Source: Corticium candelabrum (lineage: Eukaryota > Porifera > Homoscleromorpha > Homosclerophorida > Plakinidae). Taken from it: a stretch of DNA of 64,000 bases. Under the pieces are notes generated by a model, which was given only the letters and a program-made list of their open reading frames with translations, had not been told where the DNA came from and made no database searches. Position numbers and translations under genes: made by a program. Shown piece after piece: positions 1 to 11,700 of this stretch. Where the stretch lies: NCBI RefSeq assembly GCF_963422355.1, contig NC_085099.1, positions 5,126,625 to 5,190,624 of the forward strand. The letters run 5' to 3'. Each line of letters begins with the position of its first letter. Positions within the stretch are counted from its first letter, which is position 1.

Positions 1-558
1 GTGTGTGTGAAAGAAATTCTTCATGAGAATTCTTCAGAGATACACTTCATAATAAATTGGAACAGGTGAATGAGATATACTTTATCAATGCATACAACGA
101 TAAATTAATTAACCACTAATAATCTAATCTGCCCATGCAGACAACAGGCCAGTAAGCTCACTGGCTCCCTGGCTCACTGATATAGTTACTATAGTATATT
201 TGCATATACATATATAAGCTATATATTATTACATTCTATAGTAGCCAGTGAGCCAGTGAGTAAGAAACTACACATGACTTTCAAGTTTCTGTCGCCCAGA
301 TATATATATCTCTGAACAGGAAAGTCGCTGCAAATTTCTCGGAATGGGACACTCCGTTAAGTTCAACGGGATATTAACTAATTAGCACATTCCAGTTTAT
401 TCGAACAGCCTACACTAGTCATTTGAACTGAATCCAGACAGGGAGTGTGTCGATTTCTACCAAAAAAATTGCACATGACTTGTCTACACATGCTTAAACT
501 GAGTCTTCCGTCATAACACTACAGTACTCTGCCGTACGAAGGACGGGTCATGTATCTA

Positions 559-559
<1 letters not shown>
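1..559 (+). mobile_element. 3' part of a Helitron-like element
   Basis: Positions about 270-559 are closely similar to 51740-52050, the right end of the Helitron-like element at 50534-52050. Both copies finish with the same ...CATGTATCTAG end, followed by T, which fits the CTRR 3' end and A|T insertion rule of Helitrons. The left part (1-270) is not shared and includes a short inverted repeat built on CAGTGAGCCAG (about 150-262). The element's 5' end is outside the window or lost. No coding sequence is seen. Confidence 0.45.

Positions 560-619
<60 letters not shown>
560..619. repeat. (TA)n microsatellite
   Basis: About 60 bp of uninterrupted AT dinucleotides lie directly after the CTAG end of the Helitron-like copy. 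Any reading frame through it is a low-complexity artefact. Confidence 0.95.
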
Positions 620-623
<4 letters not shown>

Positions 624-1262
624 CATACCAAGAGCTCAATGGAGAGCCATATGGGACCACGCCCCTTTCTGTTGTGCGACCTGAATTAGAAGCCTCACTA
701 CGCTCGGCAATAATATGGTCATTAGATGATTTGTTTTCCTTGACAGCATCTAATCTTGACAAGTACAGCCACCGTTGTACCAGGCACTTTGTTTGTGTTC
801 ACTCCGCTTTGGTTTTCCAATTCCACTATGCCTTACCTCTGACAGCAGGTGCTTCAAAACAACTTTGCAGAAGCAGGATTCACAGAGTCATCTTTTCGAC
901 AGATCAACTAAGATCAAGCAGAGCTCCGCGTAGTGAAAGCAGCAGGCACATCAACTCTACACTTCCTTGCTAATGCTTGTCATCCAGCCATGTAGGAGCT
1001 CAGAGACTATCCTGGATATTACCCAAAGTTTTCGGACATTGTCCGTGCTGAGTTGTATAATAAGTACATAGTATTTTAATACCAGTCTCATTGTAGCATG
1101 TTGCTTATGACGGTCACCATAAATGAACCCTACAACGTAGAGCATTAAGGTCTAAGTCACAACTGGCAAGTCCAAGGCTTCAACCAGCTGGACCATTTTA
1201 ATTGCATTTGGAAGTGTGACAAATTTTAAGCAGACATAGATAGATACATACATATGCAGGTA

Positions 1263-1337
1263 CTAGTCTCACGTAGCCAGCCCCTCCCCTTTTCTATTTT
1301 CTATTTAAAATAGAAAGGGAAGGGGCTTTCTATTCAG
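1263..1337. repeat. Palindromic MITE, GTAGCCAG family
   Basis: A short hairpin element: the left end has CTCACGTAGCCAGCCCCTCCC, and the right arm is the complementary AGGGAAGGGGCT with a TTTTCTATTTTAAAATAG-type core. The same family appears at 2878, 11843, 36758, 48506, 58592 and 60077, with one half-copy near 44515. The copy at 58592 occupies the homologous place in the duplicated block, so it predates that duplication. Confidence 0.6.
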
Positions 1338-2877
1338 TTACAGCTTTTTTGTAATTATGTTCTAATAGACTATGCTCAGTCACGTGACTCTAGTTAAGAT
1401 AGTTTTGTTTTTATGGCTCATCGCTGACATTGCAACTGATTCCCCTTTTTGTTTGTTTACTGCAAAATTTTCACTCAAAATCTGCCTTTGCTATAATTGT
1501 ATTACATATACTAGTAGTGTCACGTATACTAGTAGTTGTTCATCTGGGTCTACCTATTGCACGTACGTGTGCATCATTATTTTTACACCTTTCCTGCTCA
1601 CCTATGTTTATGTGCAGCTACTGCAGAGCTCGTTGCAGTTTAGTTTAGAATCAACTGTCATTTCGACACGCTTTATTGTCTTGAAATGCTCCAAAGTGCT
1701 TATACAACAGCGGAATTCCCTTTATTTTATGTGTGTGATGTTCTTGGAATAGTTTTCTCTCTGCAGGGAGCTACAAGTACCAAGGTTTACTTTAATATAC
1801 TAGTGAAAAGTGTTATTGGCTGATGGTGCCAACAAAATTTTGGCAGTGTTGAGGTACAAATTTTTGGAAGTGTGGAGAACAAGGCGTGTTGAAAGGACGA
1901 TGACAATTATTGATTATCCAGGTGATCAATAGTGGTGATCAATTGGTAGTACAGTTACAGTATTCTATGATTTCAGCTATGAGTCATAAGAAACGGGTCT
2001 TTTGTAATGGGTATGTGACTTAGCATACTCAAAGGCACTGGCTAACTTCTAGTCACAAACTTCTTGTCTGTGTGACTACCTACTCTTTGGTGTATGTTCG
2101 GAATGTCCCGTGTCTTCTGTGGAGCCATTCACAGAGCAGTACGTTTGTTTGATTGCACACCACAACTTCAGGCAATCAGACAACCAATTATCCACTTTTG
2201 TCCGAAATAAACAAGGTAAACTAGTCTGCAATGGGCAACACTAAATCAATGATGTTTCCTACTCACTGCAATAATTATATGGGAACTTAACATGCAGGGA
2301 GCGGTTGTGCATGGGTAGGGCAGTGAGCATTTCTTGTATACTAAAACATTTAGTAACAGGCACTAGTCTCGTGTAGACAAACTACTCCCCTCTAGCTGTT
2401 TGTTTGGTGGGGAGATACCTTGGTATAGGTCTTGGGTGTTGTAGTTCTGCTCCCCATCCAATGATGGGAGCATCTAGATATAGAAACTTAGTCTTCTATA
2501 CCTGTATCTGAGTTATTAAAATATTTAATTAACACGTGGTCAACAGGCATGCATGCAAGTCAACAGTGATTATGAAAAATGCCAATTAGCACTAATGAAA
2601 GAACTTAGAGAGTGTTTCCACCGGGCCTAGTCATGATTAGTTTGGCGCTAGTGCACTAACACCACTGTTCACATCTCAGTCCTAGTTATGATTAGTGTAA
2701 TGCCATTCTATCGCTGTAGAGAGTAGTATTACAACCGCATTAGTGGCATTAGTGGTTGTAGGTGACTTTGGCACGTGAAGTAGTATACAAGAAGAGCATG
2801 CCACCGATGTTTCTGATGTGGTGTTCTATTCTTAATATACAAACGCAGTAACAACATGGCAACGTATACTGAAGCGC

Positions 2878-2956
2878 TAGTTTCTCGTAGCAAGACCCTT
2901 CCCCCTACATCCCTGCTGGAAGTATGTAGGCGAAAGGGTCTGTATATGTGAGACTA
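2878..2956. repeat. Palindromic MITE, GTAGCCAGACCC family
   Basis: The arms read CTCGTAGCAAGACCCTTCC and, at the other end, the complementary GAAAGGGTCTGT...GAGACTAC, around the inner palindrome CTACATCC...GTATGTAGG. The homologous block at 60077-60174 carries the same element. Confidence 0.6.
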
Positions 2957-3626
2957 CGGAAGGGCATGCAGATGTGTACTACATACTACGTGCCTGTGAC
3001 AGCTTTCTGCCGTCCCTGAAGGAGCTGCCAGAGAAAGCAAACAAAATATTTTCCTCTCTAGTTAAAACCTAAAGCAATTGATTAGTCAAGACAATTCACG
3101 CGAATTCTTGCCCAGATATGACAGATGAAATCTGTCAAGGCTAATTACACTCATGTGCCCACACTTACAAATCATAATTAGCAGCGTGAACGCGGTTGCA
3201 CTGATGTTGGCTTAATCATAGTTAGTCCAGATGTCTTTGTGAACACGCTCTAAGAAGTGTGAAAATTATAGGGCCTTGGCCATGGTCAGGGCTGGGTGGT
3301 TTCTTGATCTTTGAGGTAATAATTGAGGCAGTATGGTAAAAGGCCCAGACAAATTGTTTCTTCAGAAGCAGCTTTGGAAGGAGAAATGTGGAAAGTGTGT
3401 AAAAAATGTCTGATGGCTGATAGTTATTAATATTGGCGAGCAAAGTGAGTCTCTCTTGTCATGTCAATTGAGGTCGAGACATTTATATTTATTAGGGTGA
3501 GCCTTGGCAAGACCCTTCCTATGTGTACTGTAATGTGTTGAGATGTGTGTGATGGTACGTACGTATGTACATACTTACAACCGATGGGTCGGCTGGAAAT
3601 AACGTTGATTTTGGTCCAATCACAGA

Positions 3627-3830
3627 CATGATGGTTTGTGATGTCACAATGCAGGTATAAGTGTAATAGCTGTACGGCTCTCCAGGTTGCTTATCACACT
3701 TCTACCAGCTTGTGCCTGTTTGCAATTGTCGTATTAGTTCCATGGGACTGGCACGCAGCAACCTGGAGAGCTGTACAGCTATTACTCTTCCACCTGCTTT
3801 GTGATGTCACAAACCATCATGTCTGTGATT
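3627..3830. repeat. Inverted repeat of about 200 bp
   Basis: The left arm (GACATGATGGTTTGTGATGTC, then AGCTGTACGGCTCTCCAGGTTGC) returns as its reverse complement at 3760-3830, leaving a loop of about 55 bp. An equivalent copy is at 60824-61028. A third copy is split by the Helitron-like insertion at 50534-52050. Confidence 0.75.
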
Positions 3831-4481
3831 GCTGCCAAAAATGCAACTAAATGTGTGAAAACGTTGCTTTTACAAAGAAACTTACGTTAGCGCTCTATCC
3901 ATGTTCTCCTGGATGTCCAAACGTGCGTGTCCTCTTCCGGCTGTTTATGAAATACTCGTAGCTTGATTTGAAGCAAATTTACAGGCAAATTTCTTTCCTA
4001 GAGTATCTGCGAACGGTATGAGCATTCACACCACCAAGTGGTTTGTGTTCTGCATTGCAGAGATGTACGAATGGGTTTGTGTCTACTTCAAATTTCTACA
4101 TACAGTGTTTATAGCTGACACATCAAGAGAGGAAGATGTTCACAACTGATTGCTGCGCACTGCGGGACTACTGCAAGAATGCAAACAGGCTGGAACTACA
4201 AACTACAAAGAAATTTACGTTAGCACTATACCTATACGTGCATGTTCTCTATATACCTATGTCTCGGGTCTGTCTGTTCTCACCGAGGCTCACCCCAATA
4301 ATGCTTTACATTTTAACTAGTAGTGAGCTTTTGAGATTAAGTGGTAGTACTCAGAGCTATATATTACTAAACTTGCAACAATGCCTGTAATCGTTGCTTC
4401 AGTGTTAAGTAGTAGAATTAACTGCAAAGTTTGATGATTGAGTAATGTTCTATTGACTGCCTTGTGTTGTGTTTCCCCTAG

Positions 4482-5541
4482 GTTGCATTTGGGGTAGTTG
4501 GAGTTCATGTAGTGTTGAATGTGGAAATGGCACCAGAACTCGGCAGATTAGTCAAGCAACTACAATGAGTGGTCAGAACTGTACAGGACCATCGACTGAG
4601 ATCTGCATAGTCACGTCTTGTATGATTACTGTTGTGGTGGAAGTCACACTTGTTGCTTTAATCATCTGCAACTTTTATGTGATGTAGGTATGTCAACAAA
4701 TCTAGCTGGCTCTCATGGAGCAACAGTGACCATGAGTTCAGTGCACAGTTCTTTGTATGTTGCTACAAAGGCTATTGATGGCAGTCCACAAATTGTTACT
4801 GGACAGACACTTGATGGTAGTGATTGTGCTGCTACACGATATTCCTTGAATCCTTGGCTTCGAGTTGACTTGCAAAAAGAATATCTTGTGTCACGTGTTA
4901 GAGCTATCCTTATAGACAATAGAGGTGAAAATGTGTATGTTCGTGTTGGTAACATCTTAACAAACAATGGGAATGACAACCACAATTGTGGAAAGGCTCC
5001 ATATGACAGCTCCAATTCCTTTTTTGCAATATGGCGAGATGTTAGCTGCAGCCCACCAGTTTGGGGAAGATACATTAATTTACAGAGAATAGTGACAAAT
5101 GACATTCTTCATGTATGTGAGGTGGCTTTCAACTATGGTTAGATGATGTTATGGTGTAGGTAGGTGTTGAATGAAGAGTAAAATGTCTTGTTGTTATAGA
5201 GTTGGAGATTGCTATTCTAAACAATAATACAAATATTGAAGGGACAAGTGTGGCAGTTGATAAGAATCAAGATTACTCTAATCCTATTGATTGTGGTGTC
5301 AGTCCTGATGAGACCAACTTTAATGCTCTCTTGCAGTGGAAACACAACACATTGAACACAACCAATGATGTCCCATCTCTACGTGTACAAAATGCTGGTG
5401 TGTATCAGGTGTATGAGAATGGTTTGCAGCGGCTCTACATCAAGTCAGCTAGTGTCTTTGACAGTGGGGTGTATACATGTCAATATACTGCAACTCATGG
5501 CTCTATAGTTTCAAAGTCATTTACACTGAATGTTACTGTAG
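4482..5541 (+). CDS. Gene 1 cassette 1: TSP1, FTP lectin-like, Ig (three exons)
   Basis: Exon 4482-4619 encodes a TSP1 repeat with WGSWSSC and six cysteines. Exon 4688-5137 encodes an FTP (fucolectin/tachylectin-4/pentraxin-1, F5-8C-like) domain: an AIDG motif, then PWLRVDLQKEYLVSRV, then VYVRVGN, a cysteine in NHNCG, WGRYINLQ, and a closing VCEVAFNYG. Exon 5200-5541 encodes one Ig domain with IDCG, QWKHN and DSGVYTC. All three exons are phase 1-1. Introns are 68 and 62 bp. The FTP exon differs from that of cassette 3 at only two bases in 450, both changing the residue (Arg/Gln and Tyr/Ser). The canonical fucose-binding triad of F-type lectins is not evident, so the ligand is unknown. Confidence 0.85.
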
Positions 5542-5755
5542 GTAAGACTGCACACACGTGATAATAGTTAGCTGGATGCTTCGAGCTTGTTTTTTGGTTT
5601 TTCATTAAATGCCAAAATATGGGAAAAATGCTAAAGAAGCAGTTTGAATCAACTTTAGATCCACTGCTAGTTATCCGTTGCTTTAGTGATTGTAAAGGCA
5701 CTAGCTAACCTCTAGATGGACAGAGGCAATCTCCCTCTTGGAAATTGACATGAGA

Positions 5756-5789
<34 letters not shown>

Positions 5790-8700
5790 GCTGTGTTTCA
5801 TTTTGTAGTGTTTTTAATGCATTTTCAGTGTTTTATTCGTGTACTGTAATGCTAGAATATCGTTTGTGTGATGCAATGTATTTGCACCCCAGTTTACAGC
5901 AAAGTGTACATATGACACTATTATGTCGGTTTCAATCTATGTGGTCAATAAGTAAAATGGCAACTGTGCGATTGACATAAATATGCGTCAGTAGGGAATT
6001 TGAAATGACTGTGAAAGAACCTGATTTGACATAATGCCAATTCGAAATGACAAAGTATGAACTTGAACTGACAACGTACAAATTTGAAGTAACAGAGTAG
6101 AATTTGAATTGACATAACAAATTTAAAGTGACTCTGAACAAATTTGATCTGGAAATGGTGTAGTACGCAAAACTCTGGAAAGCATGCTAATTAACCTTCT
6201 CCTGCTCTTGTAATGATCATGAGCCTTCAAAGCACATGCACAACCAGTGCCATATTGTAAAGATTCAGTGCAAGCACTTTAGTTGTAAAAGTTTTAGACC
6301 TAGTTAGTGCCGCCTGTTGTGTAAACATGTACCATGAGTGCAACTATAAATACCAGAAACTATGTTGTCCATAAAGCAGTAGGTCTATTTGGTTCATAGC
6401 AAAGAGAAAACATTCCAACGCCTAACAAAGTAAAAAACTGCATTGAAGTTGGTTTAAGAGTAGAAGCTTATAGCTGTGCAAAACTCACAGGTTGTAAACA
6501 AATTACATAAGCAGTAACTTCCACTCATTAGTGACAGAATACCATGCAGCCAGATATTGCCTGCAGATCCAACCACAGTAGCAACACCTACCCAACAGTC
6601 CATAGATGGCTCTCATTTATGTAATGCTACTGTCTGTATTTTGACTAGCTAAAAGCATAAACATGGCAGGAGCTCAAACGAGATTTTAGGATTTTGGTCC
6701 AGATCACAATAAAGGTGTCAGACAGAATTCTAAACACAGTCGGATGAATAAACAAATAAACAGACAAACAAACAAACAGACAAACATAATAATATAGTGC
6801 ACAGAAAAACATTTCATCCTTACACTACCATTGCACAGTTTAAGTGCTATACCTGTACGAGTGGTGCTTGATGGAGTGTCAATCATTTCCACTGACCAAC
6901 AAAGCTGGACTGTATGTACGAAGCCTAATTACTTGAATGCATGCCATTGCCTGTCTCCACAATTCGCTCAACCATACTATAGTCCAGCGCATTGTCAATT
7001 TTACAACAGCAATCTCAGTTGGTGCAATTCCTTTGATTTCACACTCGTCAACAAGACATTTCATTCATTCCAGAAAGTCTGTCTTGAGACTGTCTTCACA
7101 AATAGTTTAGTAAACTACAGCAAGAGTTTGCTCGATAGCTTAATGGACTTCTAAAATACTAACCGTGCAAACTAAGAGCAATGCAATTGACAATTGACAT
7201 GAATCTACACCATAATTAGCATGACACAGCGAATTTGAAATGCCTAATGACAGATTTGAAATGACTGCATGAATTTGAATTGACAGTTGTCCAATTTGAA
7301 ATGACTGATTGAATCTGATTTGACATAATTTGGACAACTTAAGAATTTCGATTGACATAACGCAAATTTGAATTGACTACGAAGAATTTGATCTGGAAAT
7401 AGTGTATGTAGTAACTGAAGCTGTGTTTTTCTTCTCACTTTCACAGTTGTTGTCCCTCTGAAGAAACTGTTGTCTTCTTGTGAAGTATTACGAATTTAGA
7501 TGCCATTTTGCTACTTGAAAAGTCTATCTAAAATTGTACAAATTAATCATTTATTTGACGTGACCAAAAATTTCCTAATACCACTTAAATTGTCCATTAT
7601 TGTTGGATGATGAAATTCGAGGCATATGGGACATGGGTATCACCGTGTGTTAAGGTGCTATATAATTCTAGTGAGTTAGGGAAAATGATTGCCTTTACAT
7701 TGGCCATTGCAGGGTTGTAGGTTTCAATTGTTTGGGTCCAACAAGACTGTGATTGCAAAAGTGAATTAGGCAGTTTTCGTAAAAGACGTTTCAAGAACAT
7801 TGCCAGTTTGTGATTCCTTGTTCCTTCATTGTGGTAGATGTATAACCAAATATCAGTACTGCCCTGTGATCGGACCATTTTGATTGCATTGGAAGCGTGA
7901 CACATTTAAGGAGGCATAGATAGATATGCAGGTGTAGCCTTCTTCGATTATGTTTCTCGCTCAGCCGCACGACTTTTAAGATATGTTTTTTCGTATGGCT
8001 CATAGCTGACATTACAACTGATTTCTTTTGTTTGTCTACTGCAAAATCCAGTCAAGCTTTGCTTTGCTATGATTGTATTACATATACTGTAGTAGTTTGG
8101 AACTTATTGCATGTACTATAGTAATTGTTCATCTGGGTTGATCTACTGTGTGTACTCTCACATCATTATCAGTACACCTTTCCTGCTCACCTACATGTGT
8201 GTGCAGCTGCTGCAGAGTCGTTGCAATATAGTTCAACATCAGCTAGCATTTCGACACACTTTGTTGTCTTAAATACTCCAAAGTGCTTATACAGCAGCGT
8301 GATTCCTTCTGATTTGTGTTCGCTTGATGTTCATGGAGTAGTTGTCTCTTTTCAGGGAGCTACAAGTACCAACGTTAGCTTACACTAGCTAGTGCAGAGC
8401 ATTAGTGGCTGATGGTGCCAACGAATTTAGGCAGTGTTGAGGGCGGAGTTTGGAAGTTTGGAGAACAGGTCATGTTGAAAAGATGACAATTATTGCTTGT
8501 CTAGGTGATGAATGGTGGTGATAATAATTATTGGTAGTACAGTTACAGTATCCTATGATTTCAGCTATGATCGATAAGAAACGGGACTTTTGTAACAGTC
8601 ACATGACTTAGCAAATAACATACTCAAAAGCGATTGCTAACTTTTAGTCACAAAGTTCTGGTCTGTGTGACTACCTACTCTTGGATGTGTATTTGGAATG

Positions 8701-11700
8701 TACCATGTCCTCTGTGGATGTAGTCATGGAGCAGTACTTTCGTTTGGTTGCACAACACAACTACAGACAATCAGCAGACAACCAATATAAGCAGCTAACA
8801 TTCATGAGAGTTTTCATCAGAACTGTCTATTTTGTGTTTGCAATTATCTTCTTTTGTCAGAAATAAACAACGGAAGCTTGTCTGCCATGGCCAACGCTAC
8901 ATCATGCAATACTGTTCTCTACTCACTACAATAATTCTACCGGAATTTAACCTGAAGGGACCGGTTGTGAGGGTGGGACAGTAAGTCTTTCTTGTATACC
9001 ACTAATAATGGGCATTTTGTATACTAATAATGAGCACTAGTCTCACGTAACCAGACTGCTTTCCTCTAGTTGTCTGTTTGGTGGGGAGATGATCTGGTAT
9101 AGGTTTTTAGATGTCGTTGTTCTGCTCCTAGCTAATGATGGTATTGAGACTAGCCTCGTCCCCAGACTCACGTGGGAACTGGACACTGCCAGGCTCACAT
9201 GAGTCTGGGCACGAGGCTAATTGAGACTAACCACCTATTAATAAGCTGTTGACGACAGATATGTGGGAACGGAGGGATCTGATTACTAAACTAAAGCTTC
9301 AAACCACCACCACTAGTAAAATATAAAAACCTAATCTTCTATATCGGTATTTGAGTTATTAAAACCTTTAATTAACACATGGTCAAACAGGCATGTATAC
9401 AAGTTGAATATATACAAATCTAGCCAACAGTGACTGTGGAAAATGCCAATTAGCATTAATTAAAGGACTAAGAAGTGTGAAAATCTTAGAGCCTCTGCTG
9501 TGATCACGACTGAGGGTGTACTTGAACCCTGGGGTGAGCGAGTATGGTAAAAGGTCTGGACAAATTGCTTTCTCAGAAGCAGCTGTGGAAGGAGAAAGTT
9601 AGAAAGTGTATGAAAATGTTTGATGTCCGACGTCTATTTTGAACACTGAGTCATTGTATAGTCTACATAGTTGTATGCAGCACGCTTAGCTCAGTTTTAT
9701 AGTAAGCTTTTGAGATTAAGTGTTAGTTGAGTGTCGAGTGCATGTTGTGCCCCCGTCTGTGAACTTTAGAGCTATTACTAAACTGACAATCAATTAAAGA
9801 ATTGACTGAAAGTTTGATGAATGAGTAATGTTTTGTTGACTGTCTGTGTTGTGTTTCCAGTGGATTGCGTTTGGGGTAGTTGGAGTTCATGTAGTGTTGA
9901 ATGTGGAAATGGCACCAGAACTCGGCAGATTAGTCAAGCAGCTACAAAGAGTGGTCAGAAGTGTACAGGACCATCGATTGAGATCTGCATAGTCACATCT
10001 TGTATGATTACTGTTGTGGTGGAAGTCAATCCTTTATGTGAAATGTTTATGTGATGTAGGTTTGGTAACTAATCTGTCTGCCTCTCTTGGAGCAACAGTC
10101 CACATGAATTCAGTTTATAGTGTTGCTACAAAGGCTATAGATGGCAATCCAAAAGATGTTACTGGACAGAGACTTGTCAGTACTGATTGTGCTGCTACAA
10201 CATATTCCTTGAATCCTTGGCTTCAAGTTGACATGCAGAAGGAATATCTTGTGTCACGCGTTAGAGCTGTCCTTTATGATTATGAAGGTGGAAATGTGTA
10301 TATTCGTGTTGGTAACAGCTTAACAAACAATGGGAATGACAACCACAATTGTGGAAATGCTCCATATGACAGCTCTAATGACCTGAATGCAATATGGCGA
10401 GATGTTAGCTGCAGTCCACCAGTTTGGGGAAGATACATTAATTTACAGAGAATAGTGTATGGCCATCTTCGTGTATGTGAGGTGGCTTTCAACTATGGTT
10501 AGATGATGTTGTGGTTTAGTTAAGTGTTGAATATTAAAGAGTAAAATGTCTTGTTCTTGTAGAGTTGGAGATTGCTATTCTAGACAATAATACTACTATT
10601 GAAGGGACAAGCGTGGCAGTTGATAAGAATAAAGATTACCCTAATCCTATTGATTGTGGTGTCAGTCCTGATGTGACCAACTTTAATGCTCTCTTACAAT
10701 GGAAACACAACATAACCAATGATGTACCATCTTCAAGTGTCCAGAATGCTGGTGCATATCAGGTGTATGAGAATGGTGTGCAGCGGCTCTACATCAAGTC
10801 AGCTAGTGCCTTTGACAGTGGAGTGTATACATGCCAATCTACTGCAACTAATGGCTTTATAGTGTCAAAGCCATTTACACTGAATGTTGGTGTGGGTGAG
10901 ACTGCATACATGTGATAATAGTTAGCTGGATGCTTTGAGCTTTTTTTGGTTTATCATAAACTGTGCAATAGTATTGTAAGGATGAAATATTTTTGCCTGC
11001 TAGATTATTATTTTAAGTGTTTTTGTTTGTTTGTGTGACACCTTTATTCTGATCTGGACCAAAATCCTAAAACGCATTTGAGCTCCTGCCATGTTTATGC
11101 TTTTAGTAGTCAAAATACAGACAGGAGCATTACGTAAATGATAGGCATCTATCAACTGTTAGGTAGGCGTTGCTACTGTGGTTTGATCTGCAGGAAATAT
11201 CTACATAGTGTTTTTTCACTAATGAGTGAAGTTACTGCCTATGTAATTTTGTACAACATGTGAATTTTGCACAGCTATAATTTGCAACTCTTAAAACCAA
11301 CTTCAATGCAGTTTTTGACTTTGTTAGGCATTGGAATGTTTTCTTTTGCTATGAACCTTAGACCTACTGCTATGGACACCATAGTTTCTGGTATTTATAG
11401 TTGCACTCATGGTATGTATTTACAGAACAGGCATCTCATTGCACTAACTAGGTCTAAGTCTTTTAAGACTAAAAGCACTTGCACCAAATCTTTACAATAT
11501 GGCACTGGTTGTGTGGCTACTCAGTAGCAACTGAAGATGTTTTTCTTCTCACTCCACAGTTATGGTTCCTCTAGAGAAATTGTTGACTTGTTTGAAGTAT
11601 TTACGAATTTAGATTCTATTTTGCTTTTCAAATGTGCTACTTAAAAGCAGTCTATCTAAAAGTGATCATTATTTCTCATGACCACAAATTTCATAACATC

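Larger units (their letters stand above)
620..4481. other. Non-coding sequence upstream of cassette 1, duplicated at 58340-61708
   Basis: I see no convincing exon here. From about 1060 to 4481 the sequence aligns with 58340-61708, the DNA before cassette 6, including the same palindromic elements in the same order (1263-1337, 2878-2956, 3627-3830). A portion (1190-1960) also resembles 7860-8540. If gene 1 has an upstream signal-peptide exon like gene 2's, this stretch is intronic. A hydrophobic reading frame at 1372-1752 is unlikely to be a real signal peptide, because the homologous stretch near 58740 does not keep it. Confidence 0.6.
5542..9860. other. Intron between cassettes 1 and 2, repeat-rich
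   Basis: No exon is recognised in these 4.3 kb. Contents: a (TTG)n run at 5756-5790; AATTTGAAATGAC-type minisatellite tracts at about 5990-6150 and 7200-7400; between them a segment (6175-6840) inverted relative to the other cassette copies; and a stretch from 7860 that resembles 1190-1960 and, from 8540, 45190-46396. A 6831-7154 reading frame has no recognisable domain and no splice context. I do not call it. Confidence 0.6.

Noticed and set aside
1372..1752. A plus-strand frame opening with a hydrophobic, signal-peptide-like stretch upstream of cassette 1
   Set aside because: It lies in duplicated non-coding sequence and the copies near 7990 and 58740 do not keep the frame. There is no convincing phase 1 donor to join it to the cassette.
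4713..5105. Long minus-strand frames opposite each FTP exon (also near 16274, 54162, 61859)
   Set aside because: They mirror the conserved FTP coding exon and have no domain of their own. The spliced plus-strand frame explains the conservation.
5738..5980. Frame with a run of 13 cysteines
   Set aside because: Produced by the (TTG)n microsatellite.
6831..7154. 107-codon plus-strand frame between minisatellite blocks
   Set aside because: No recognisable domain, no splice context, and no counterpart in the other cassette introns.
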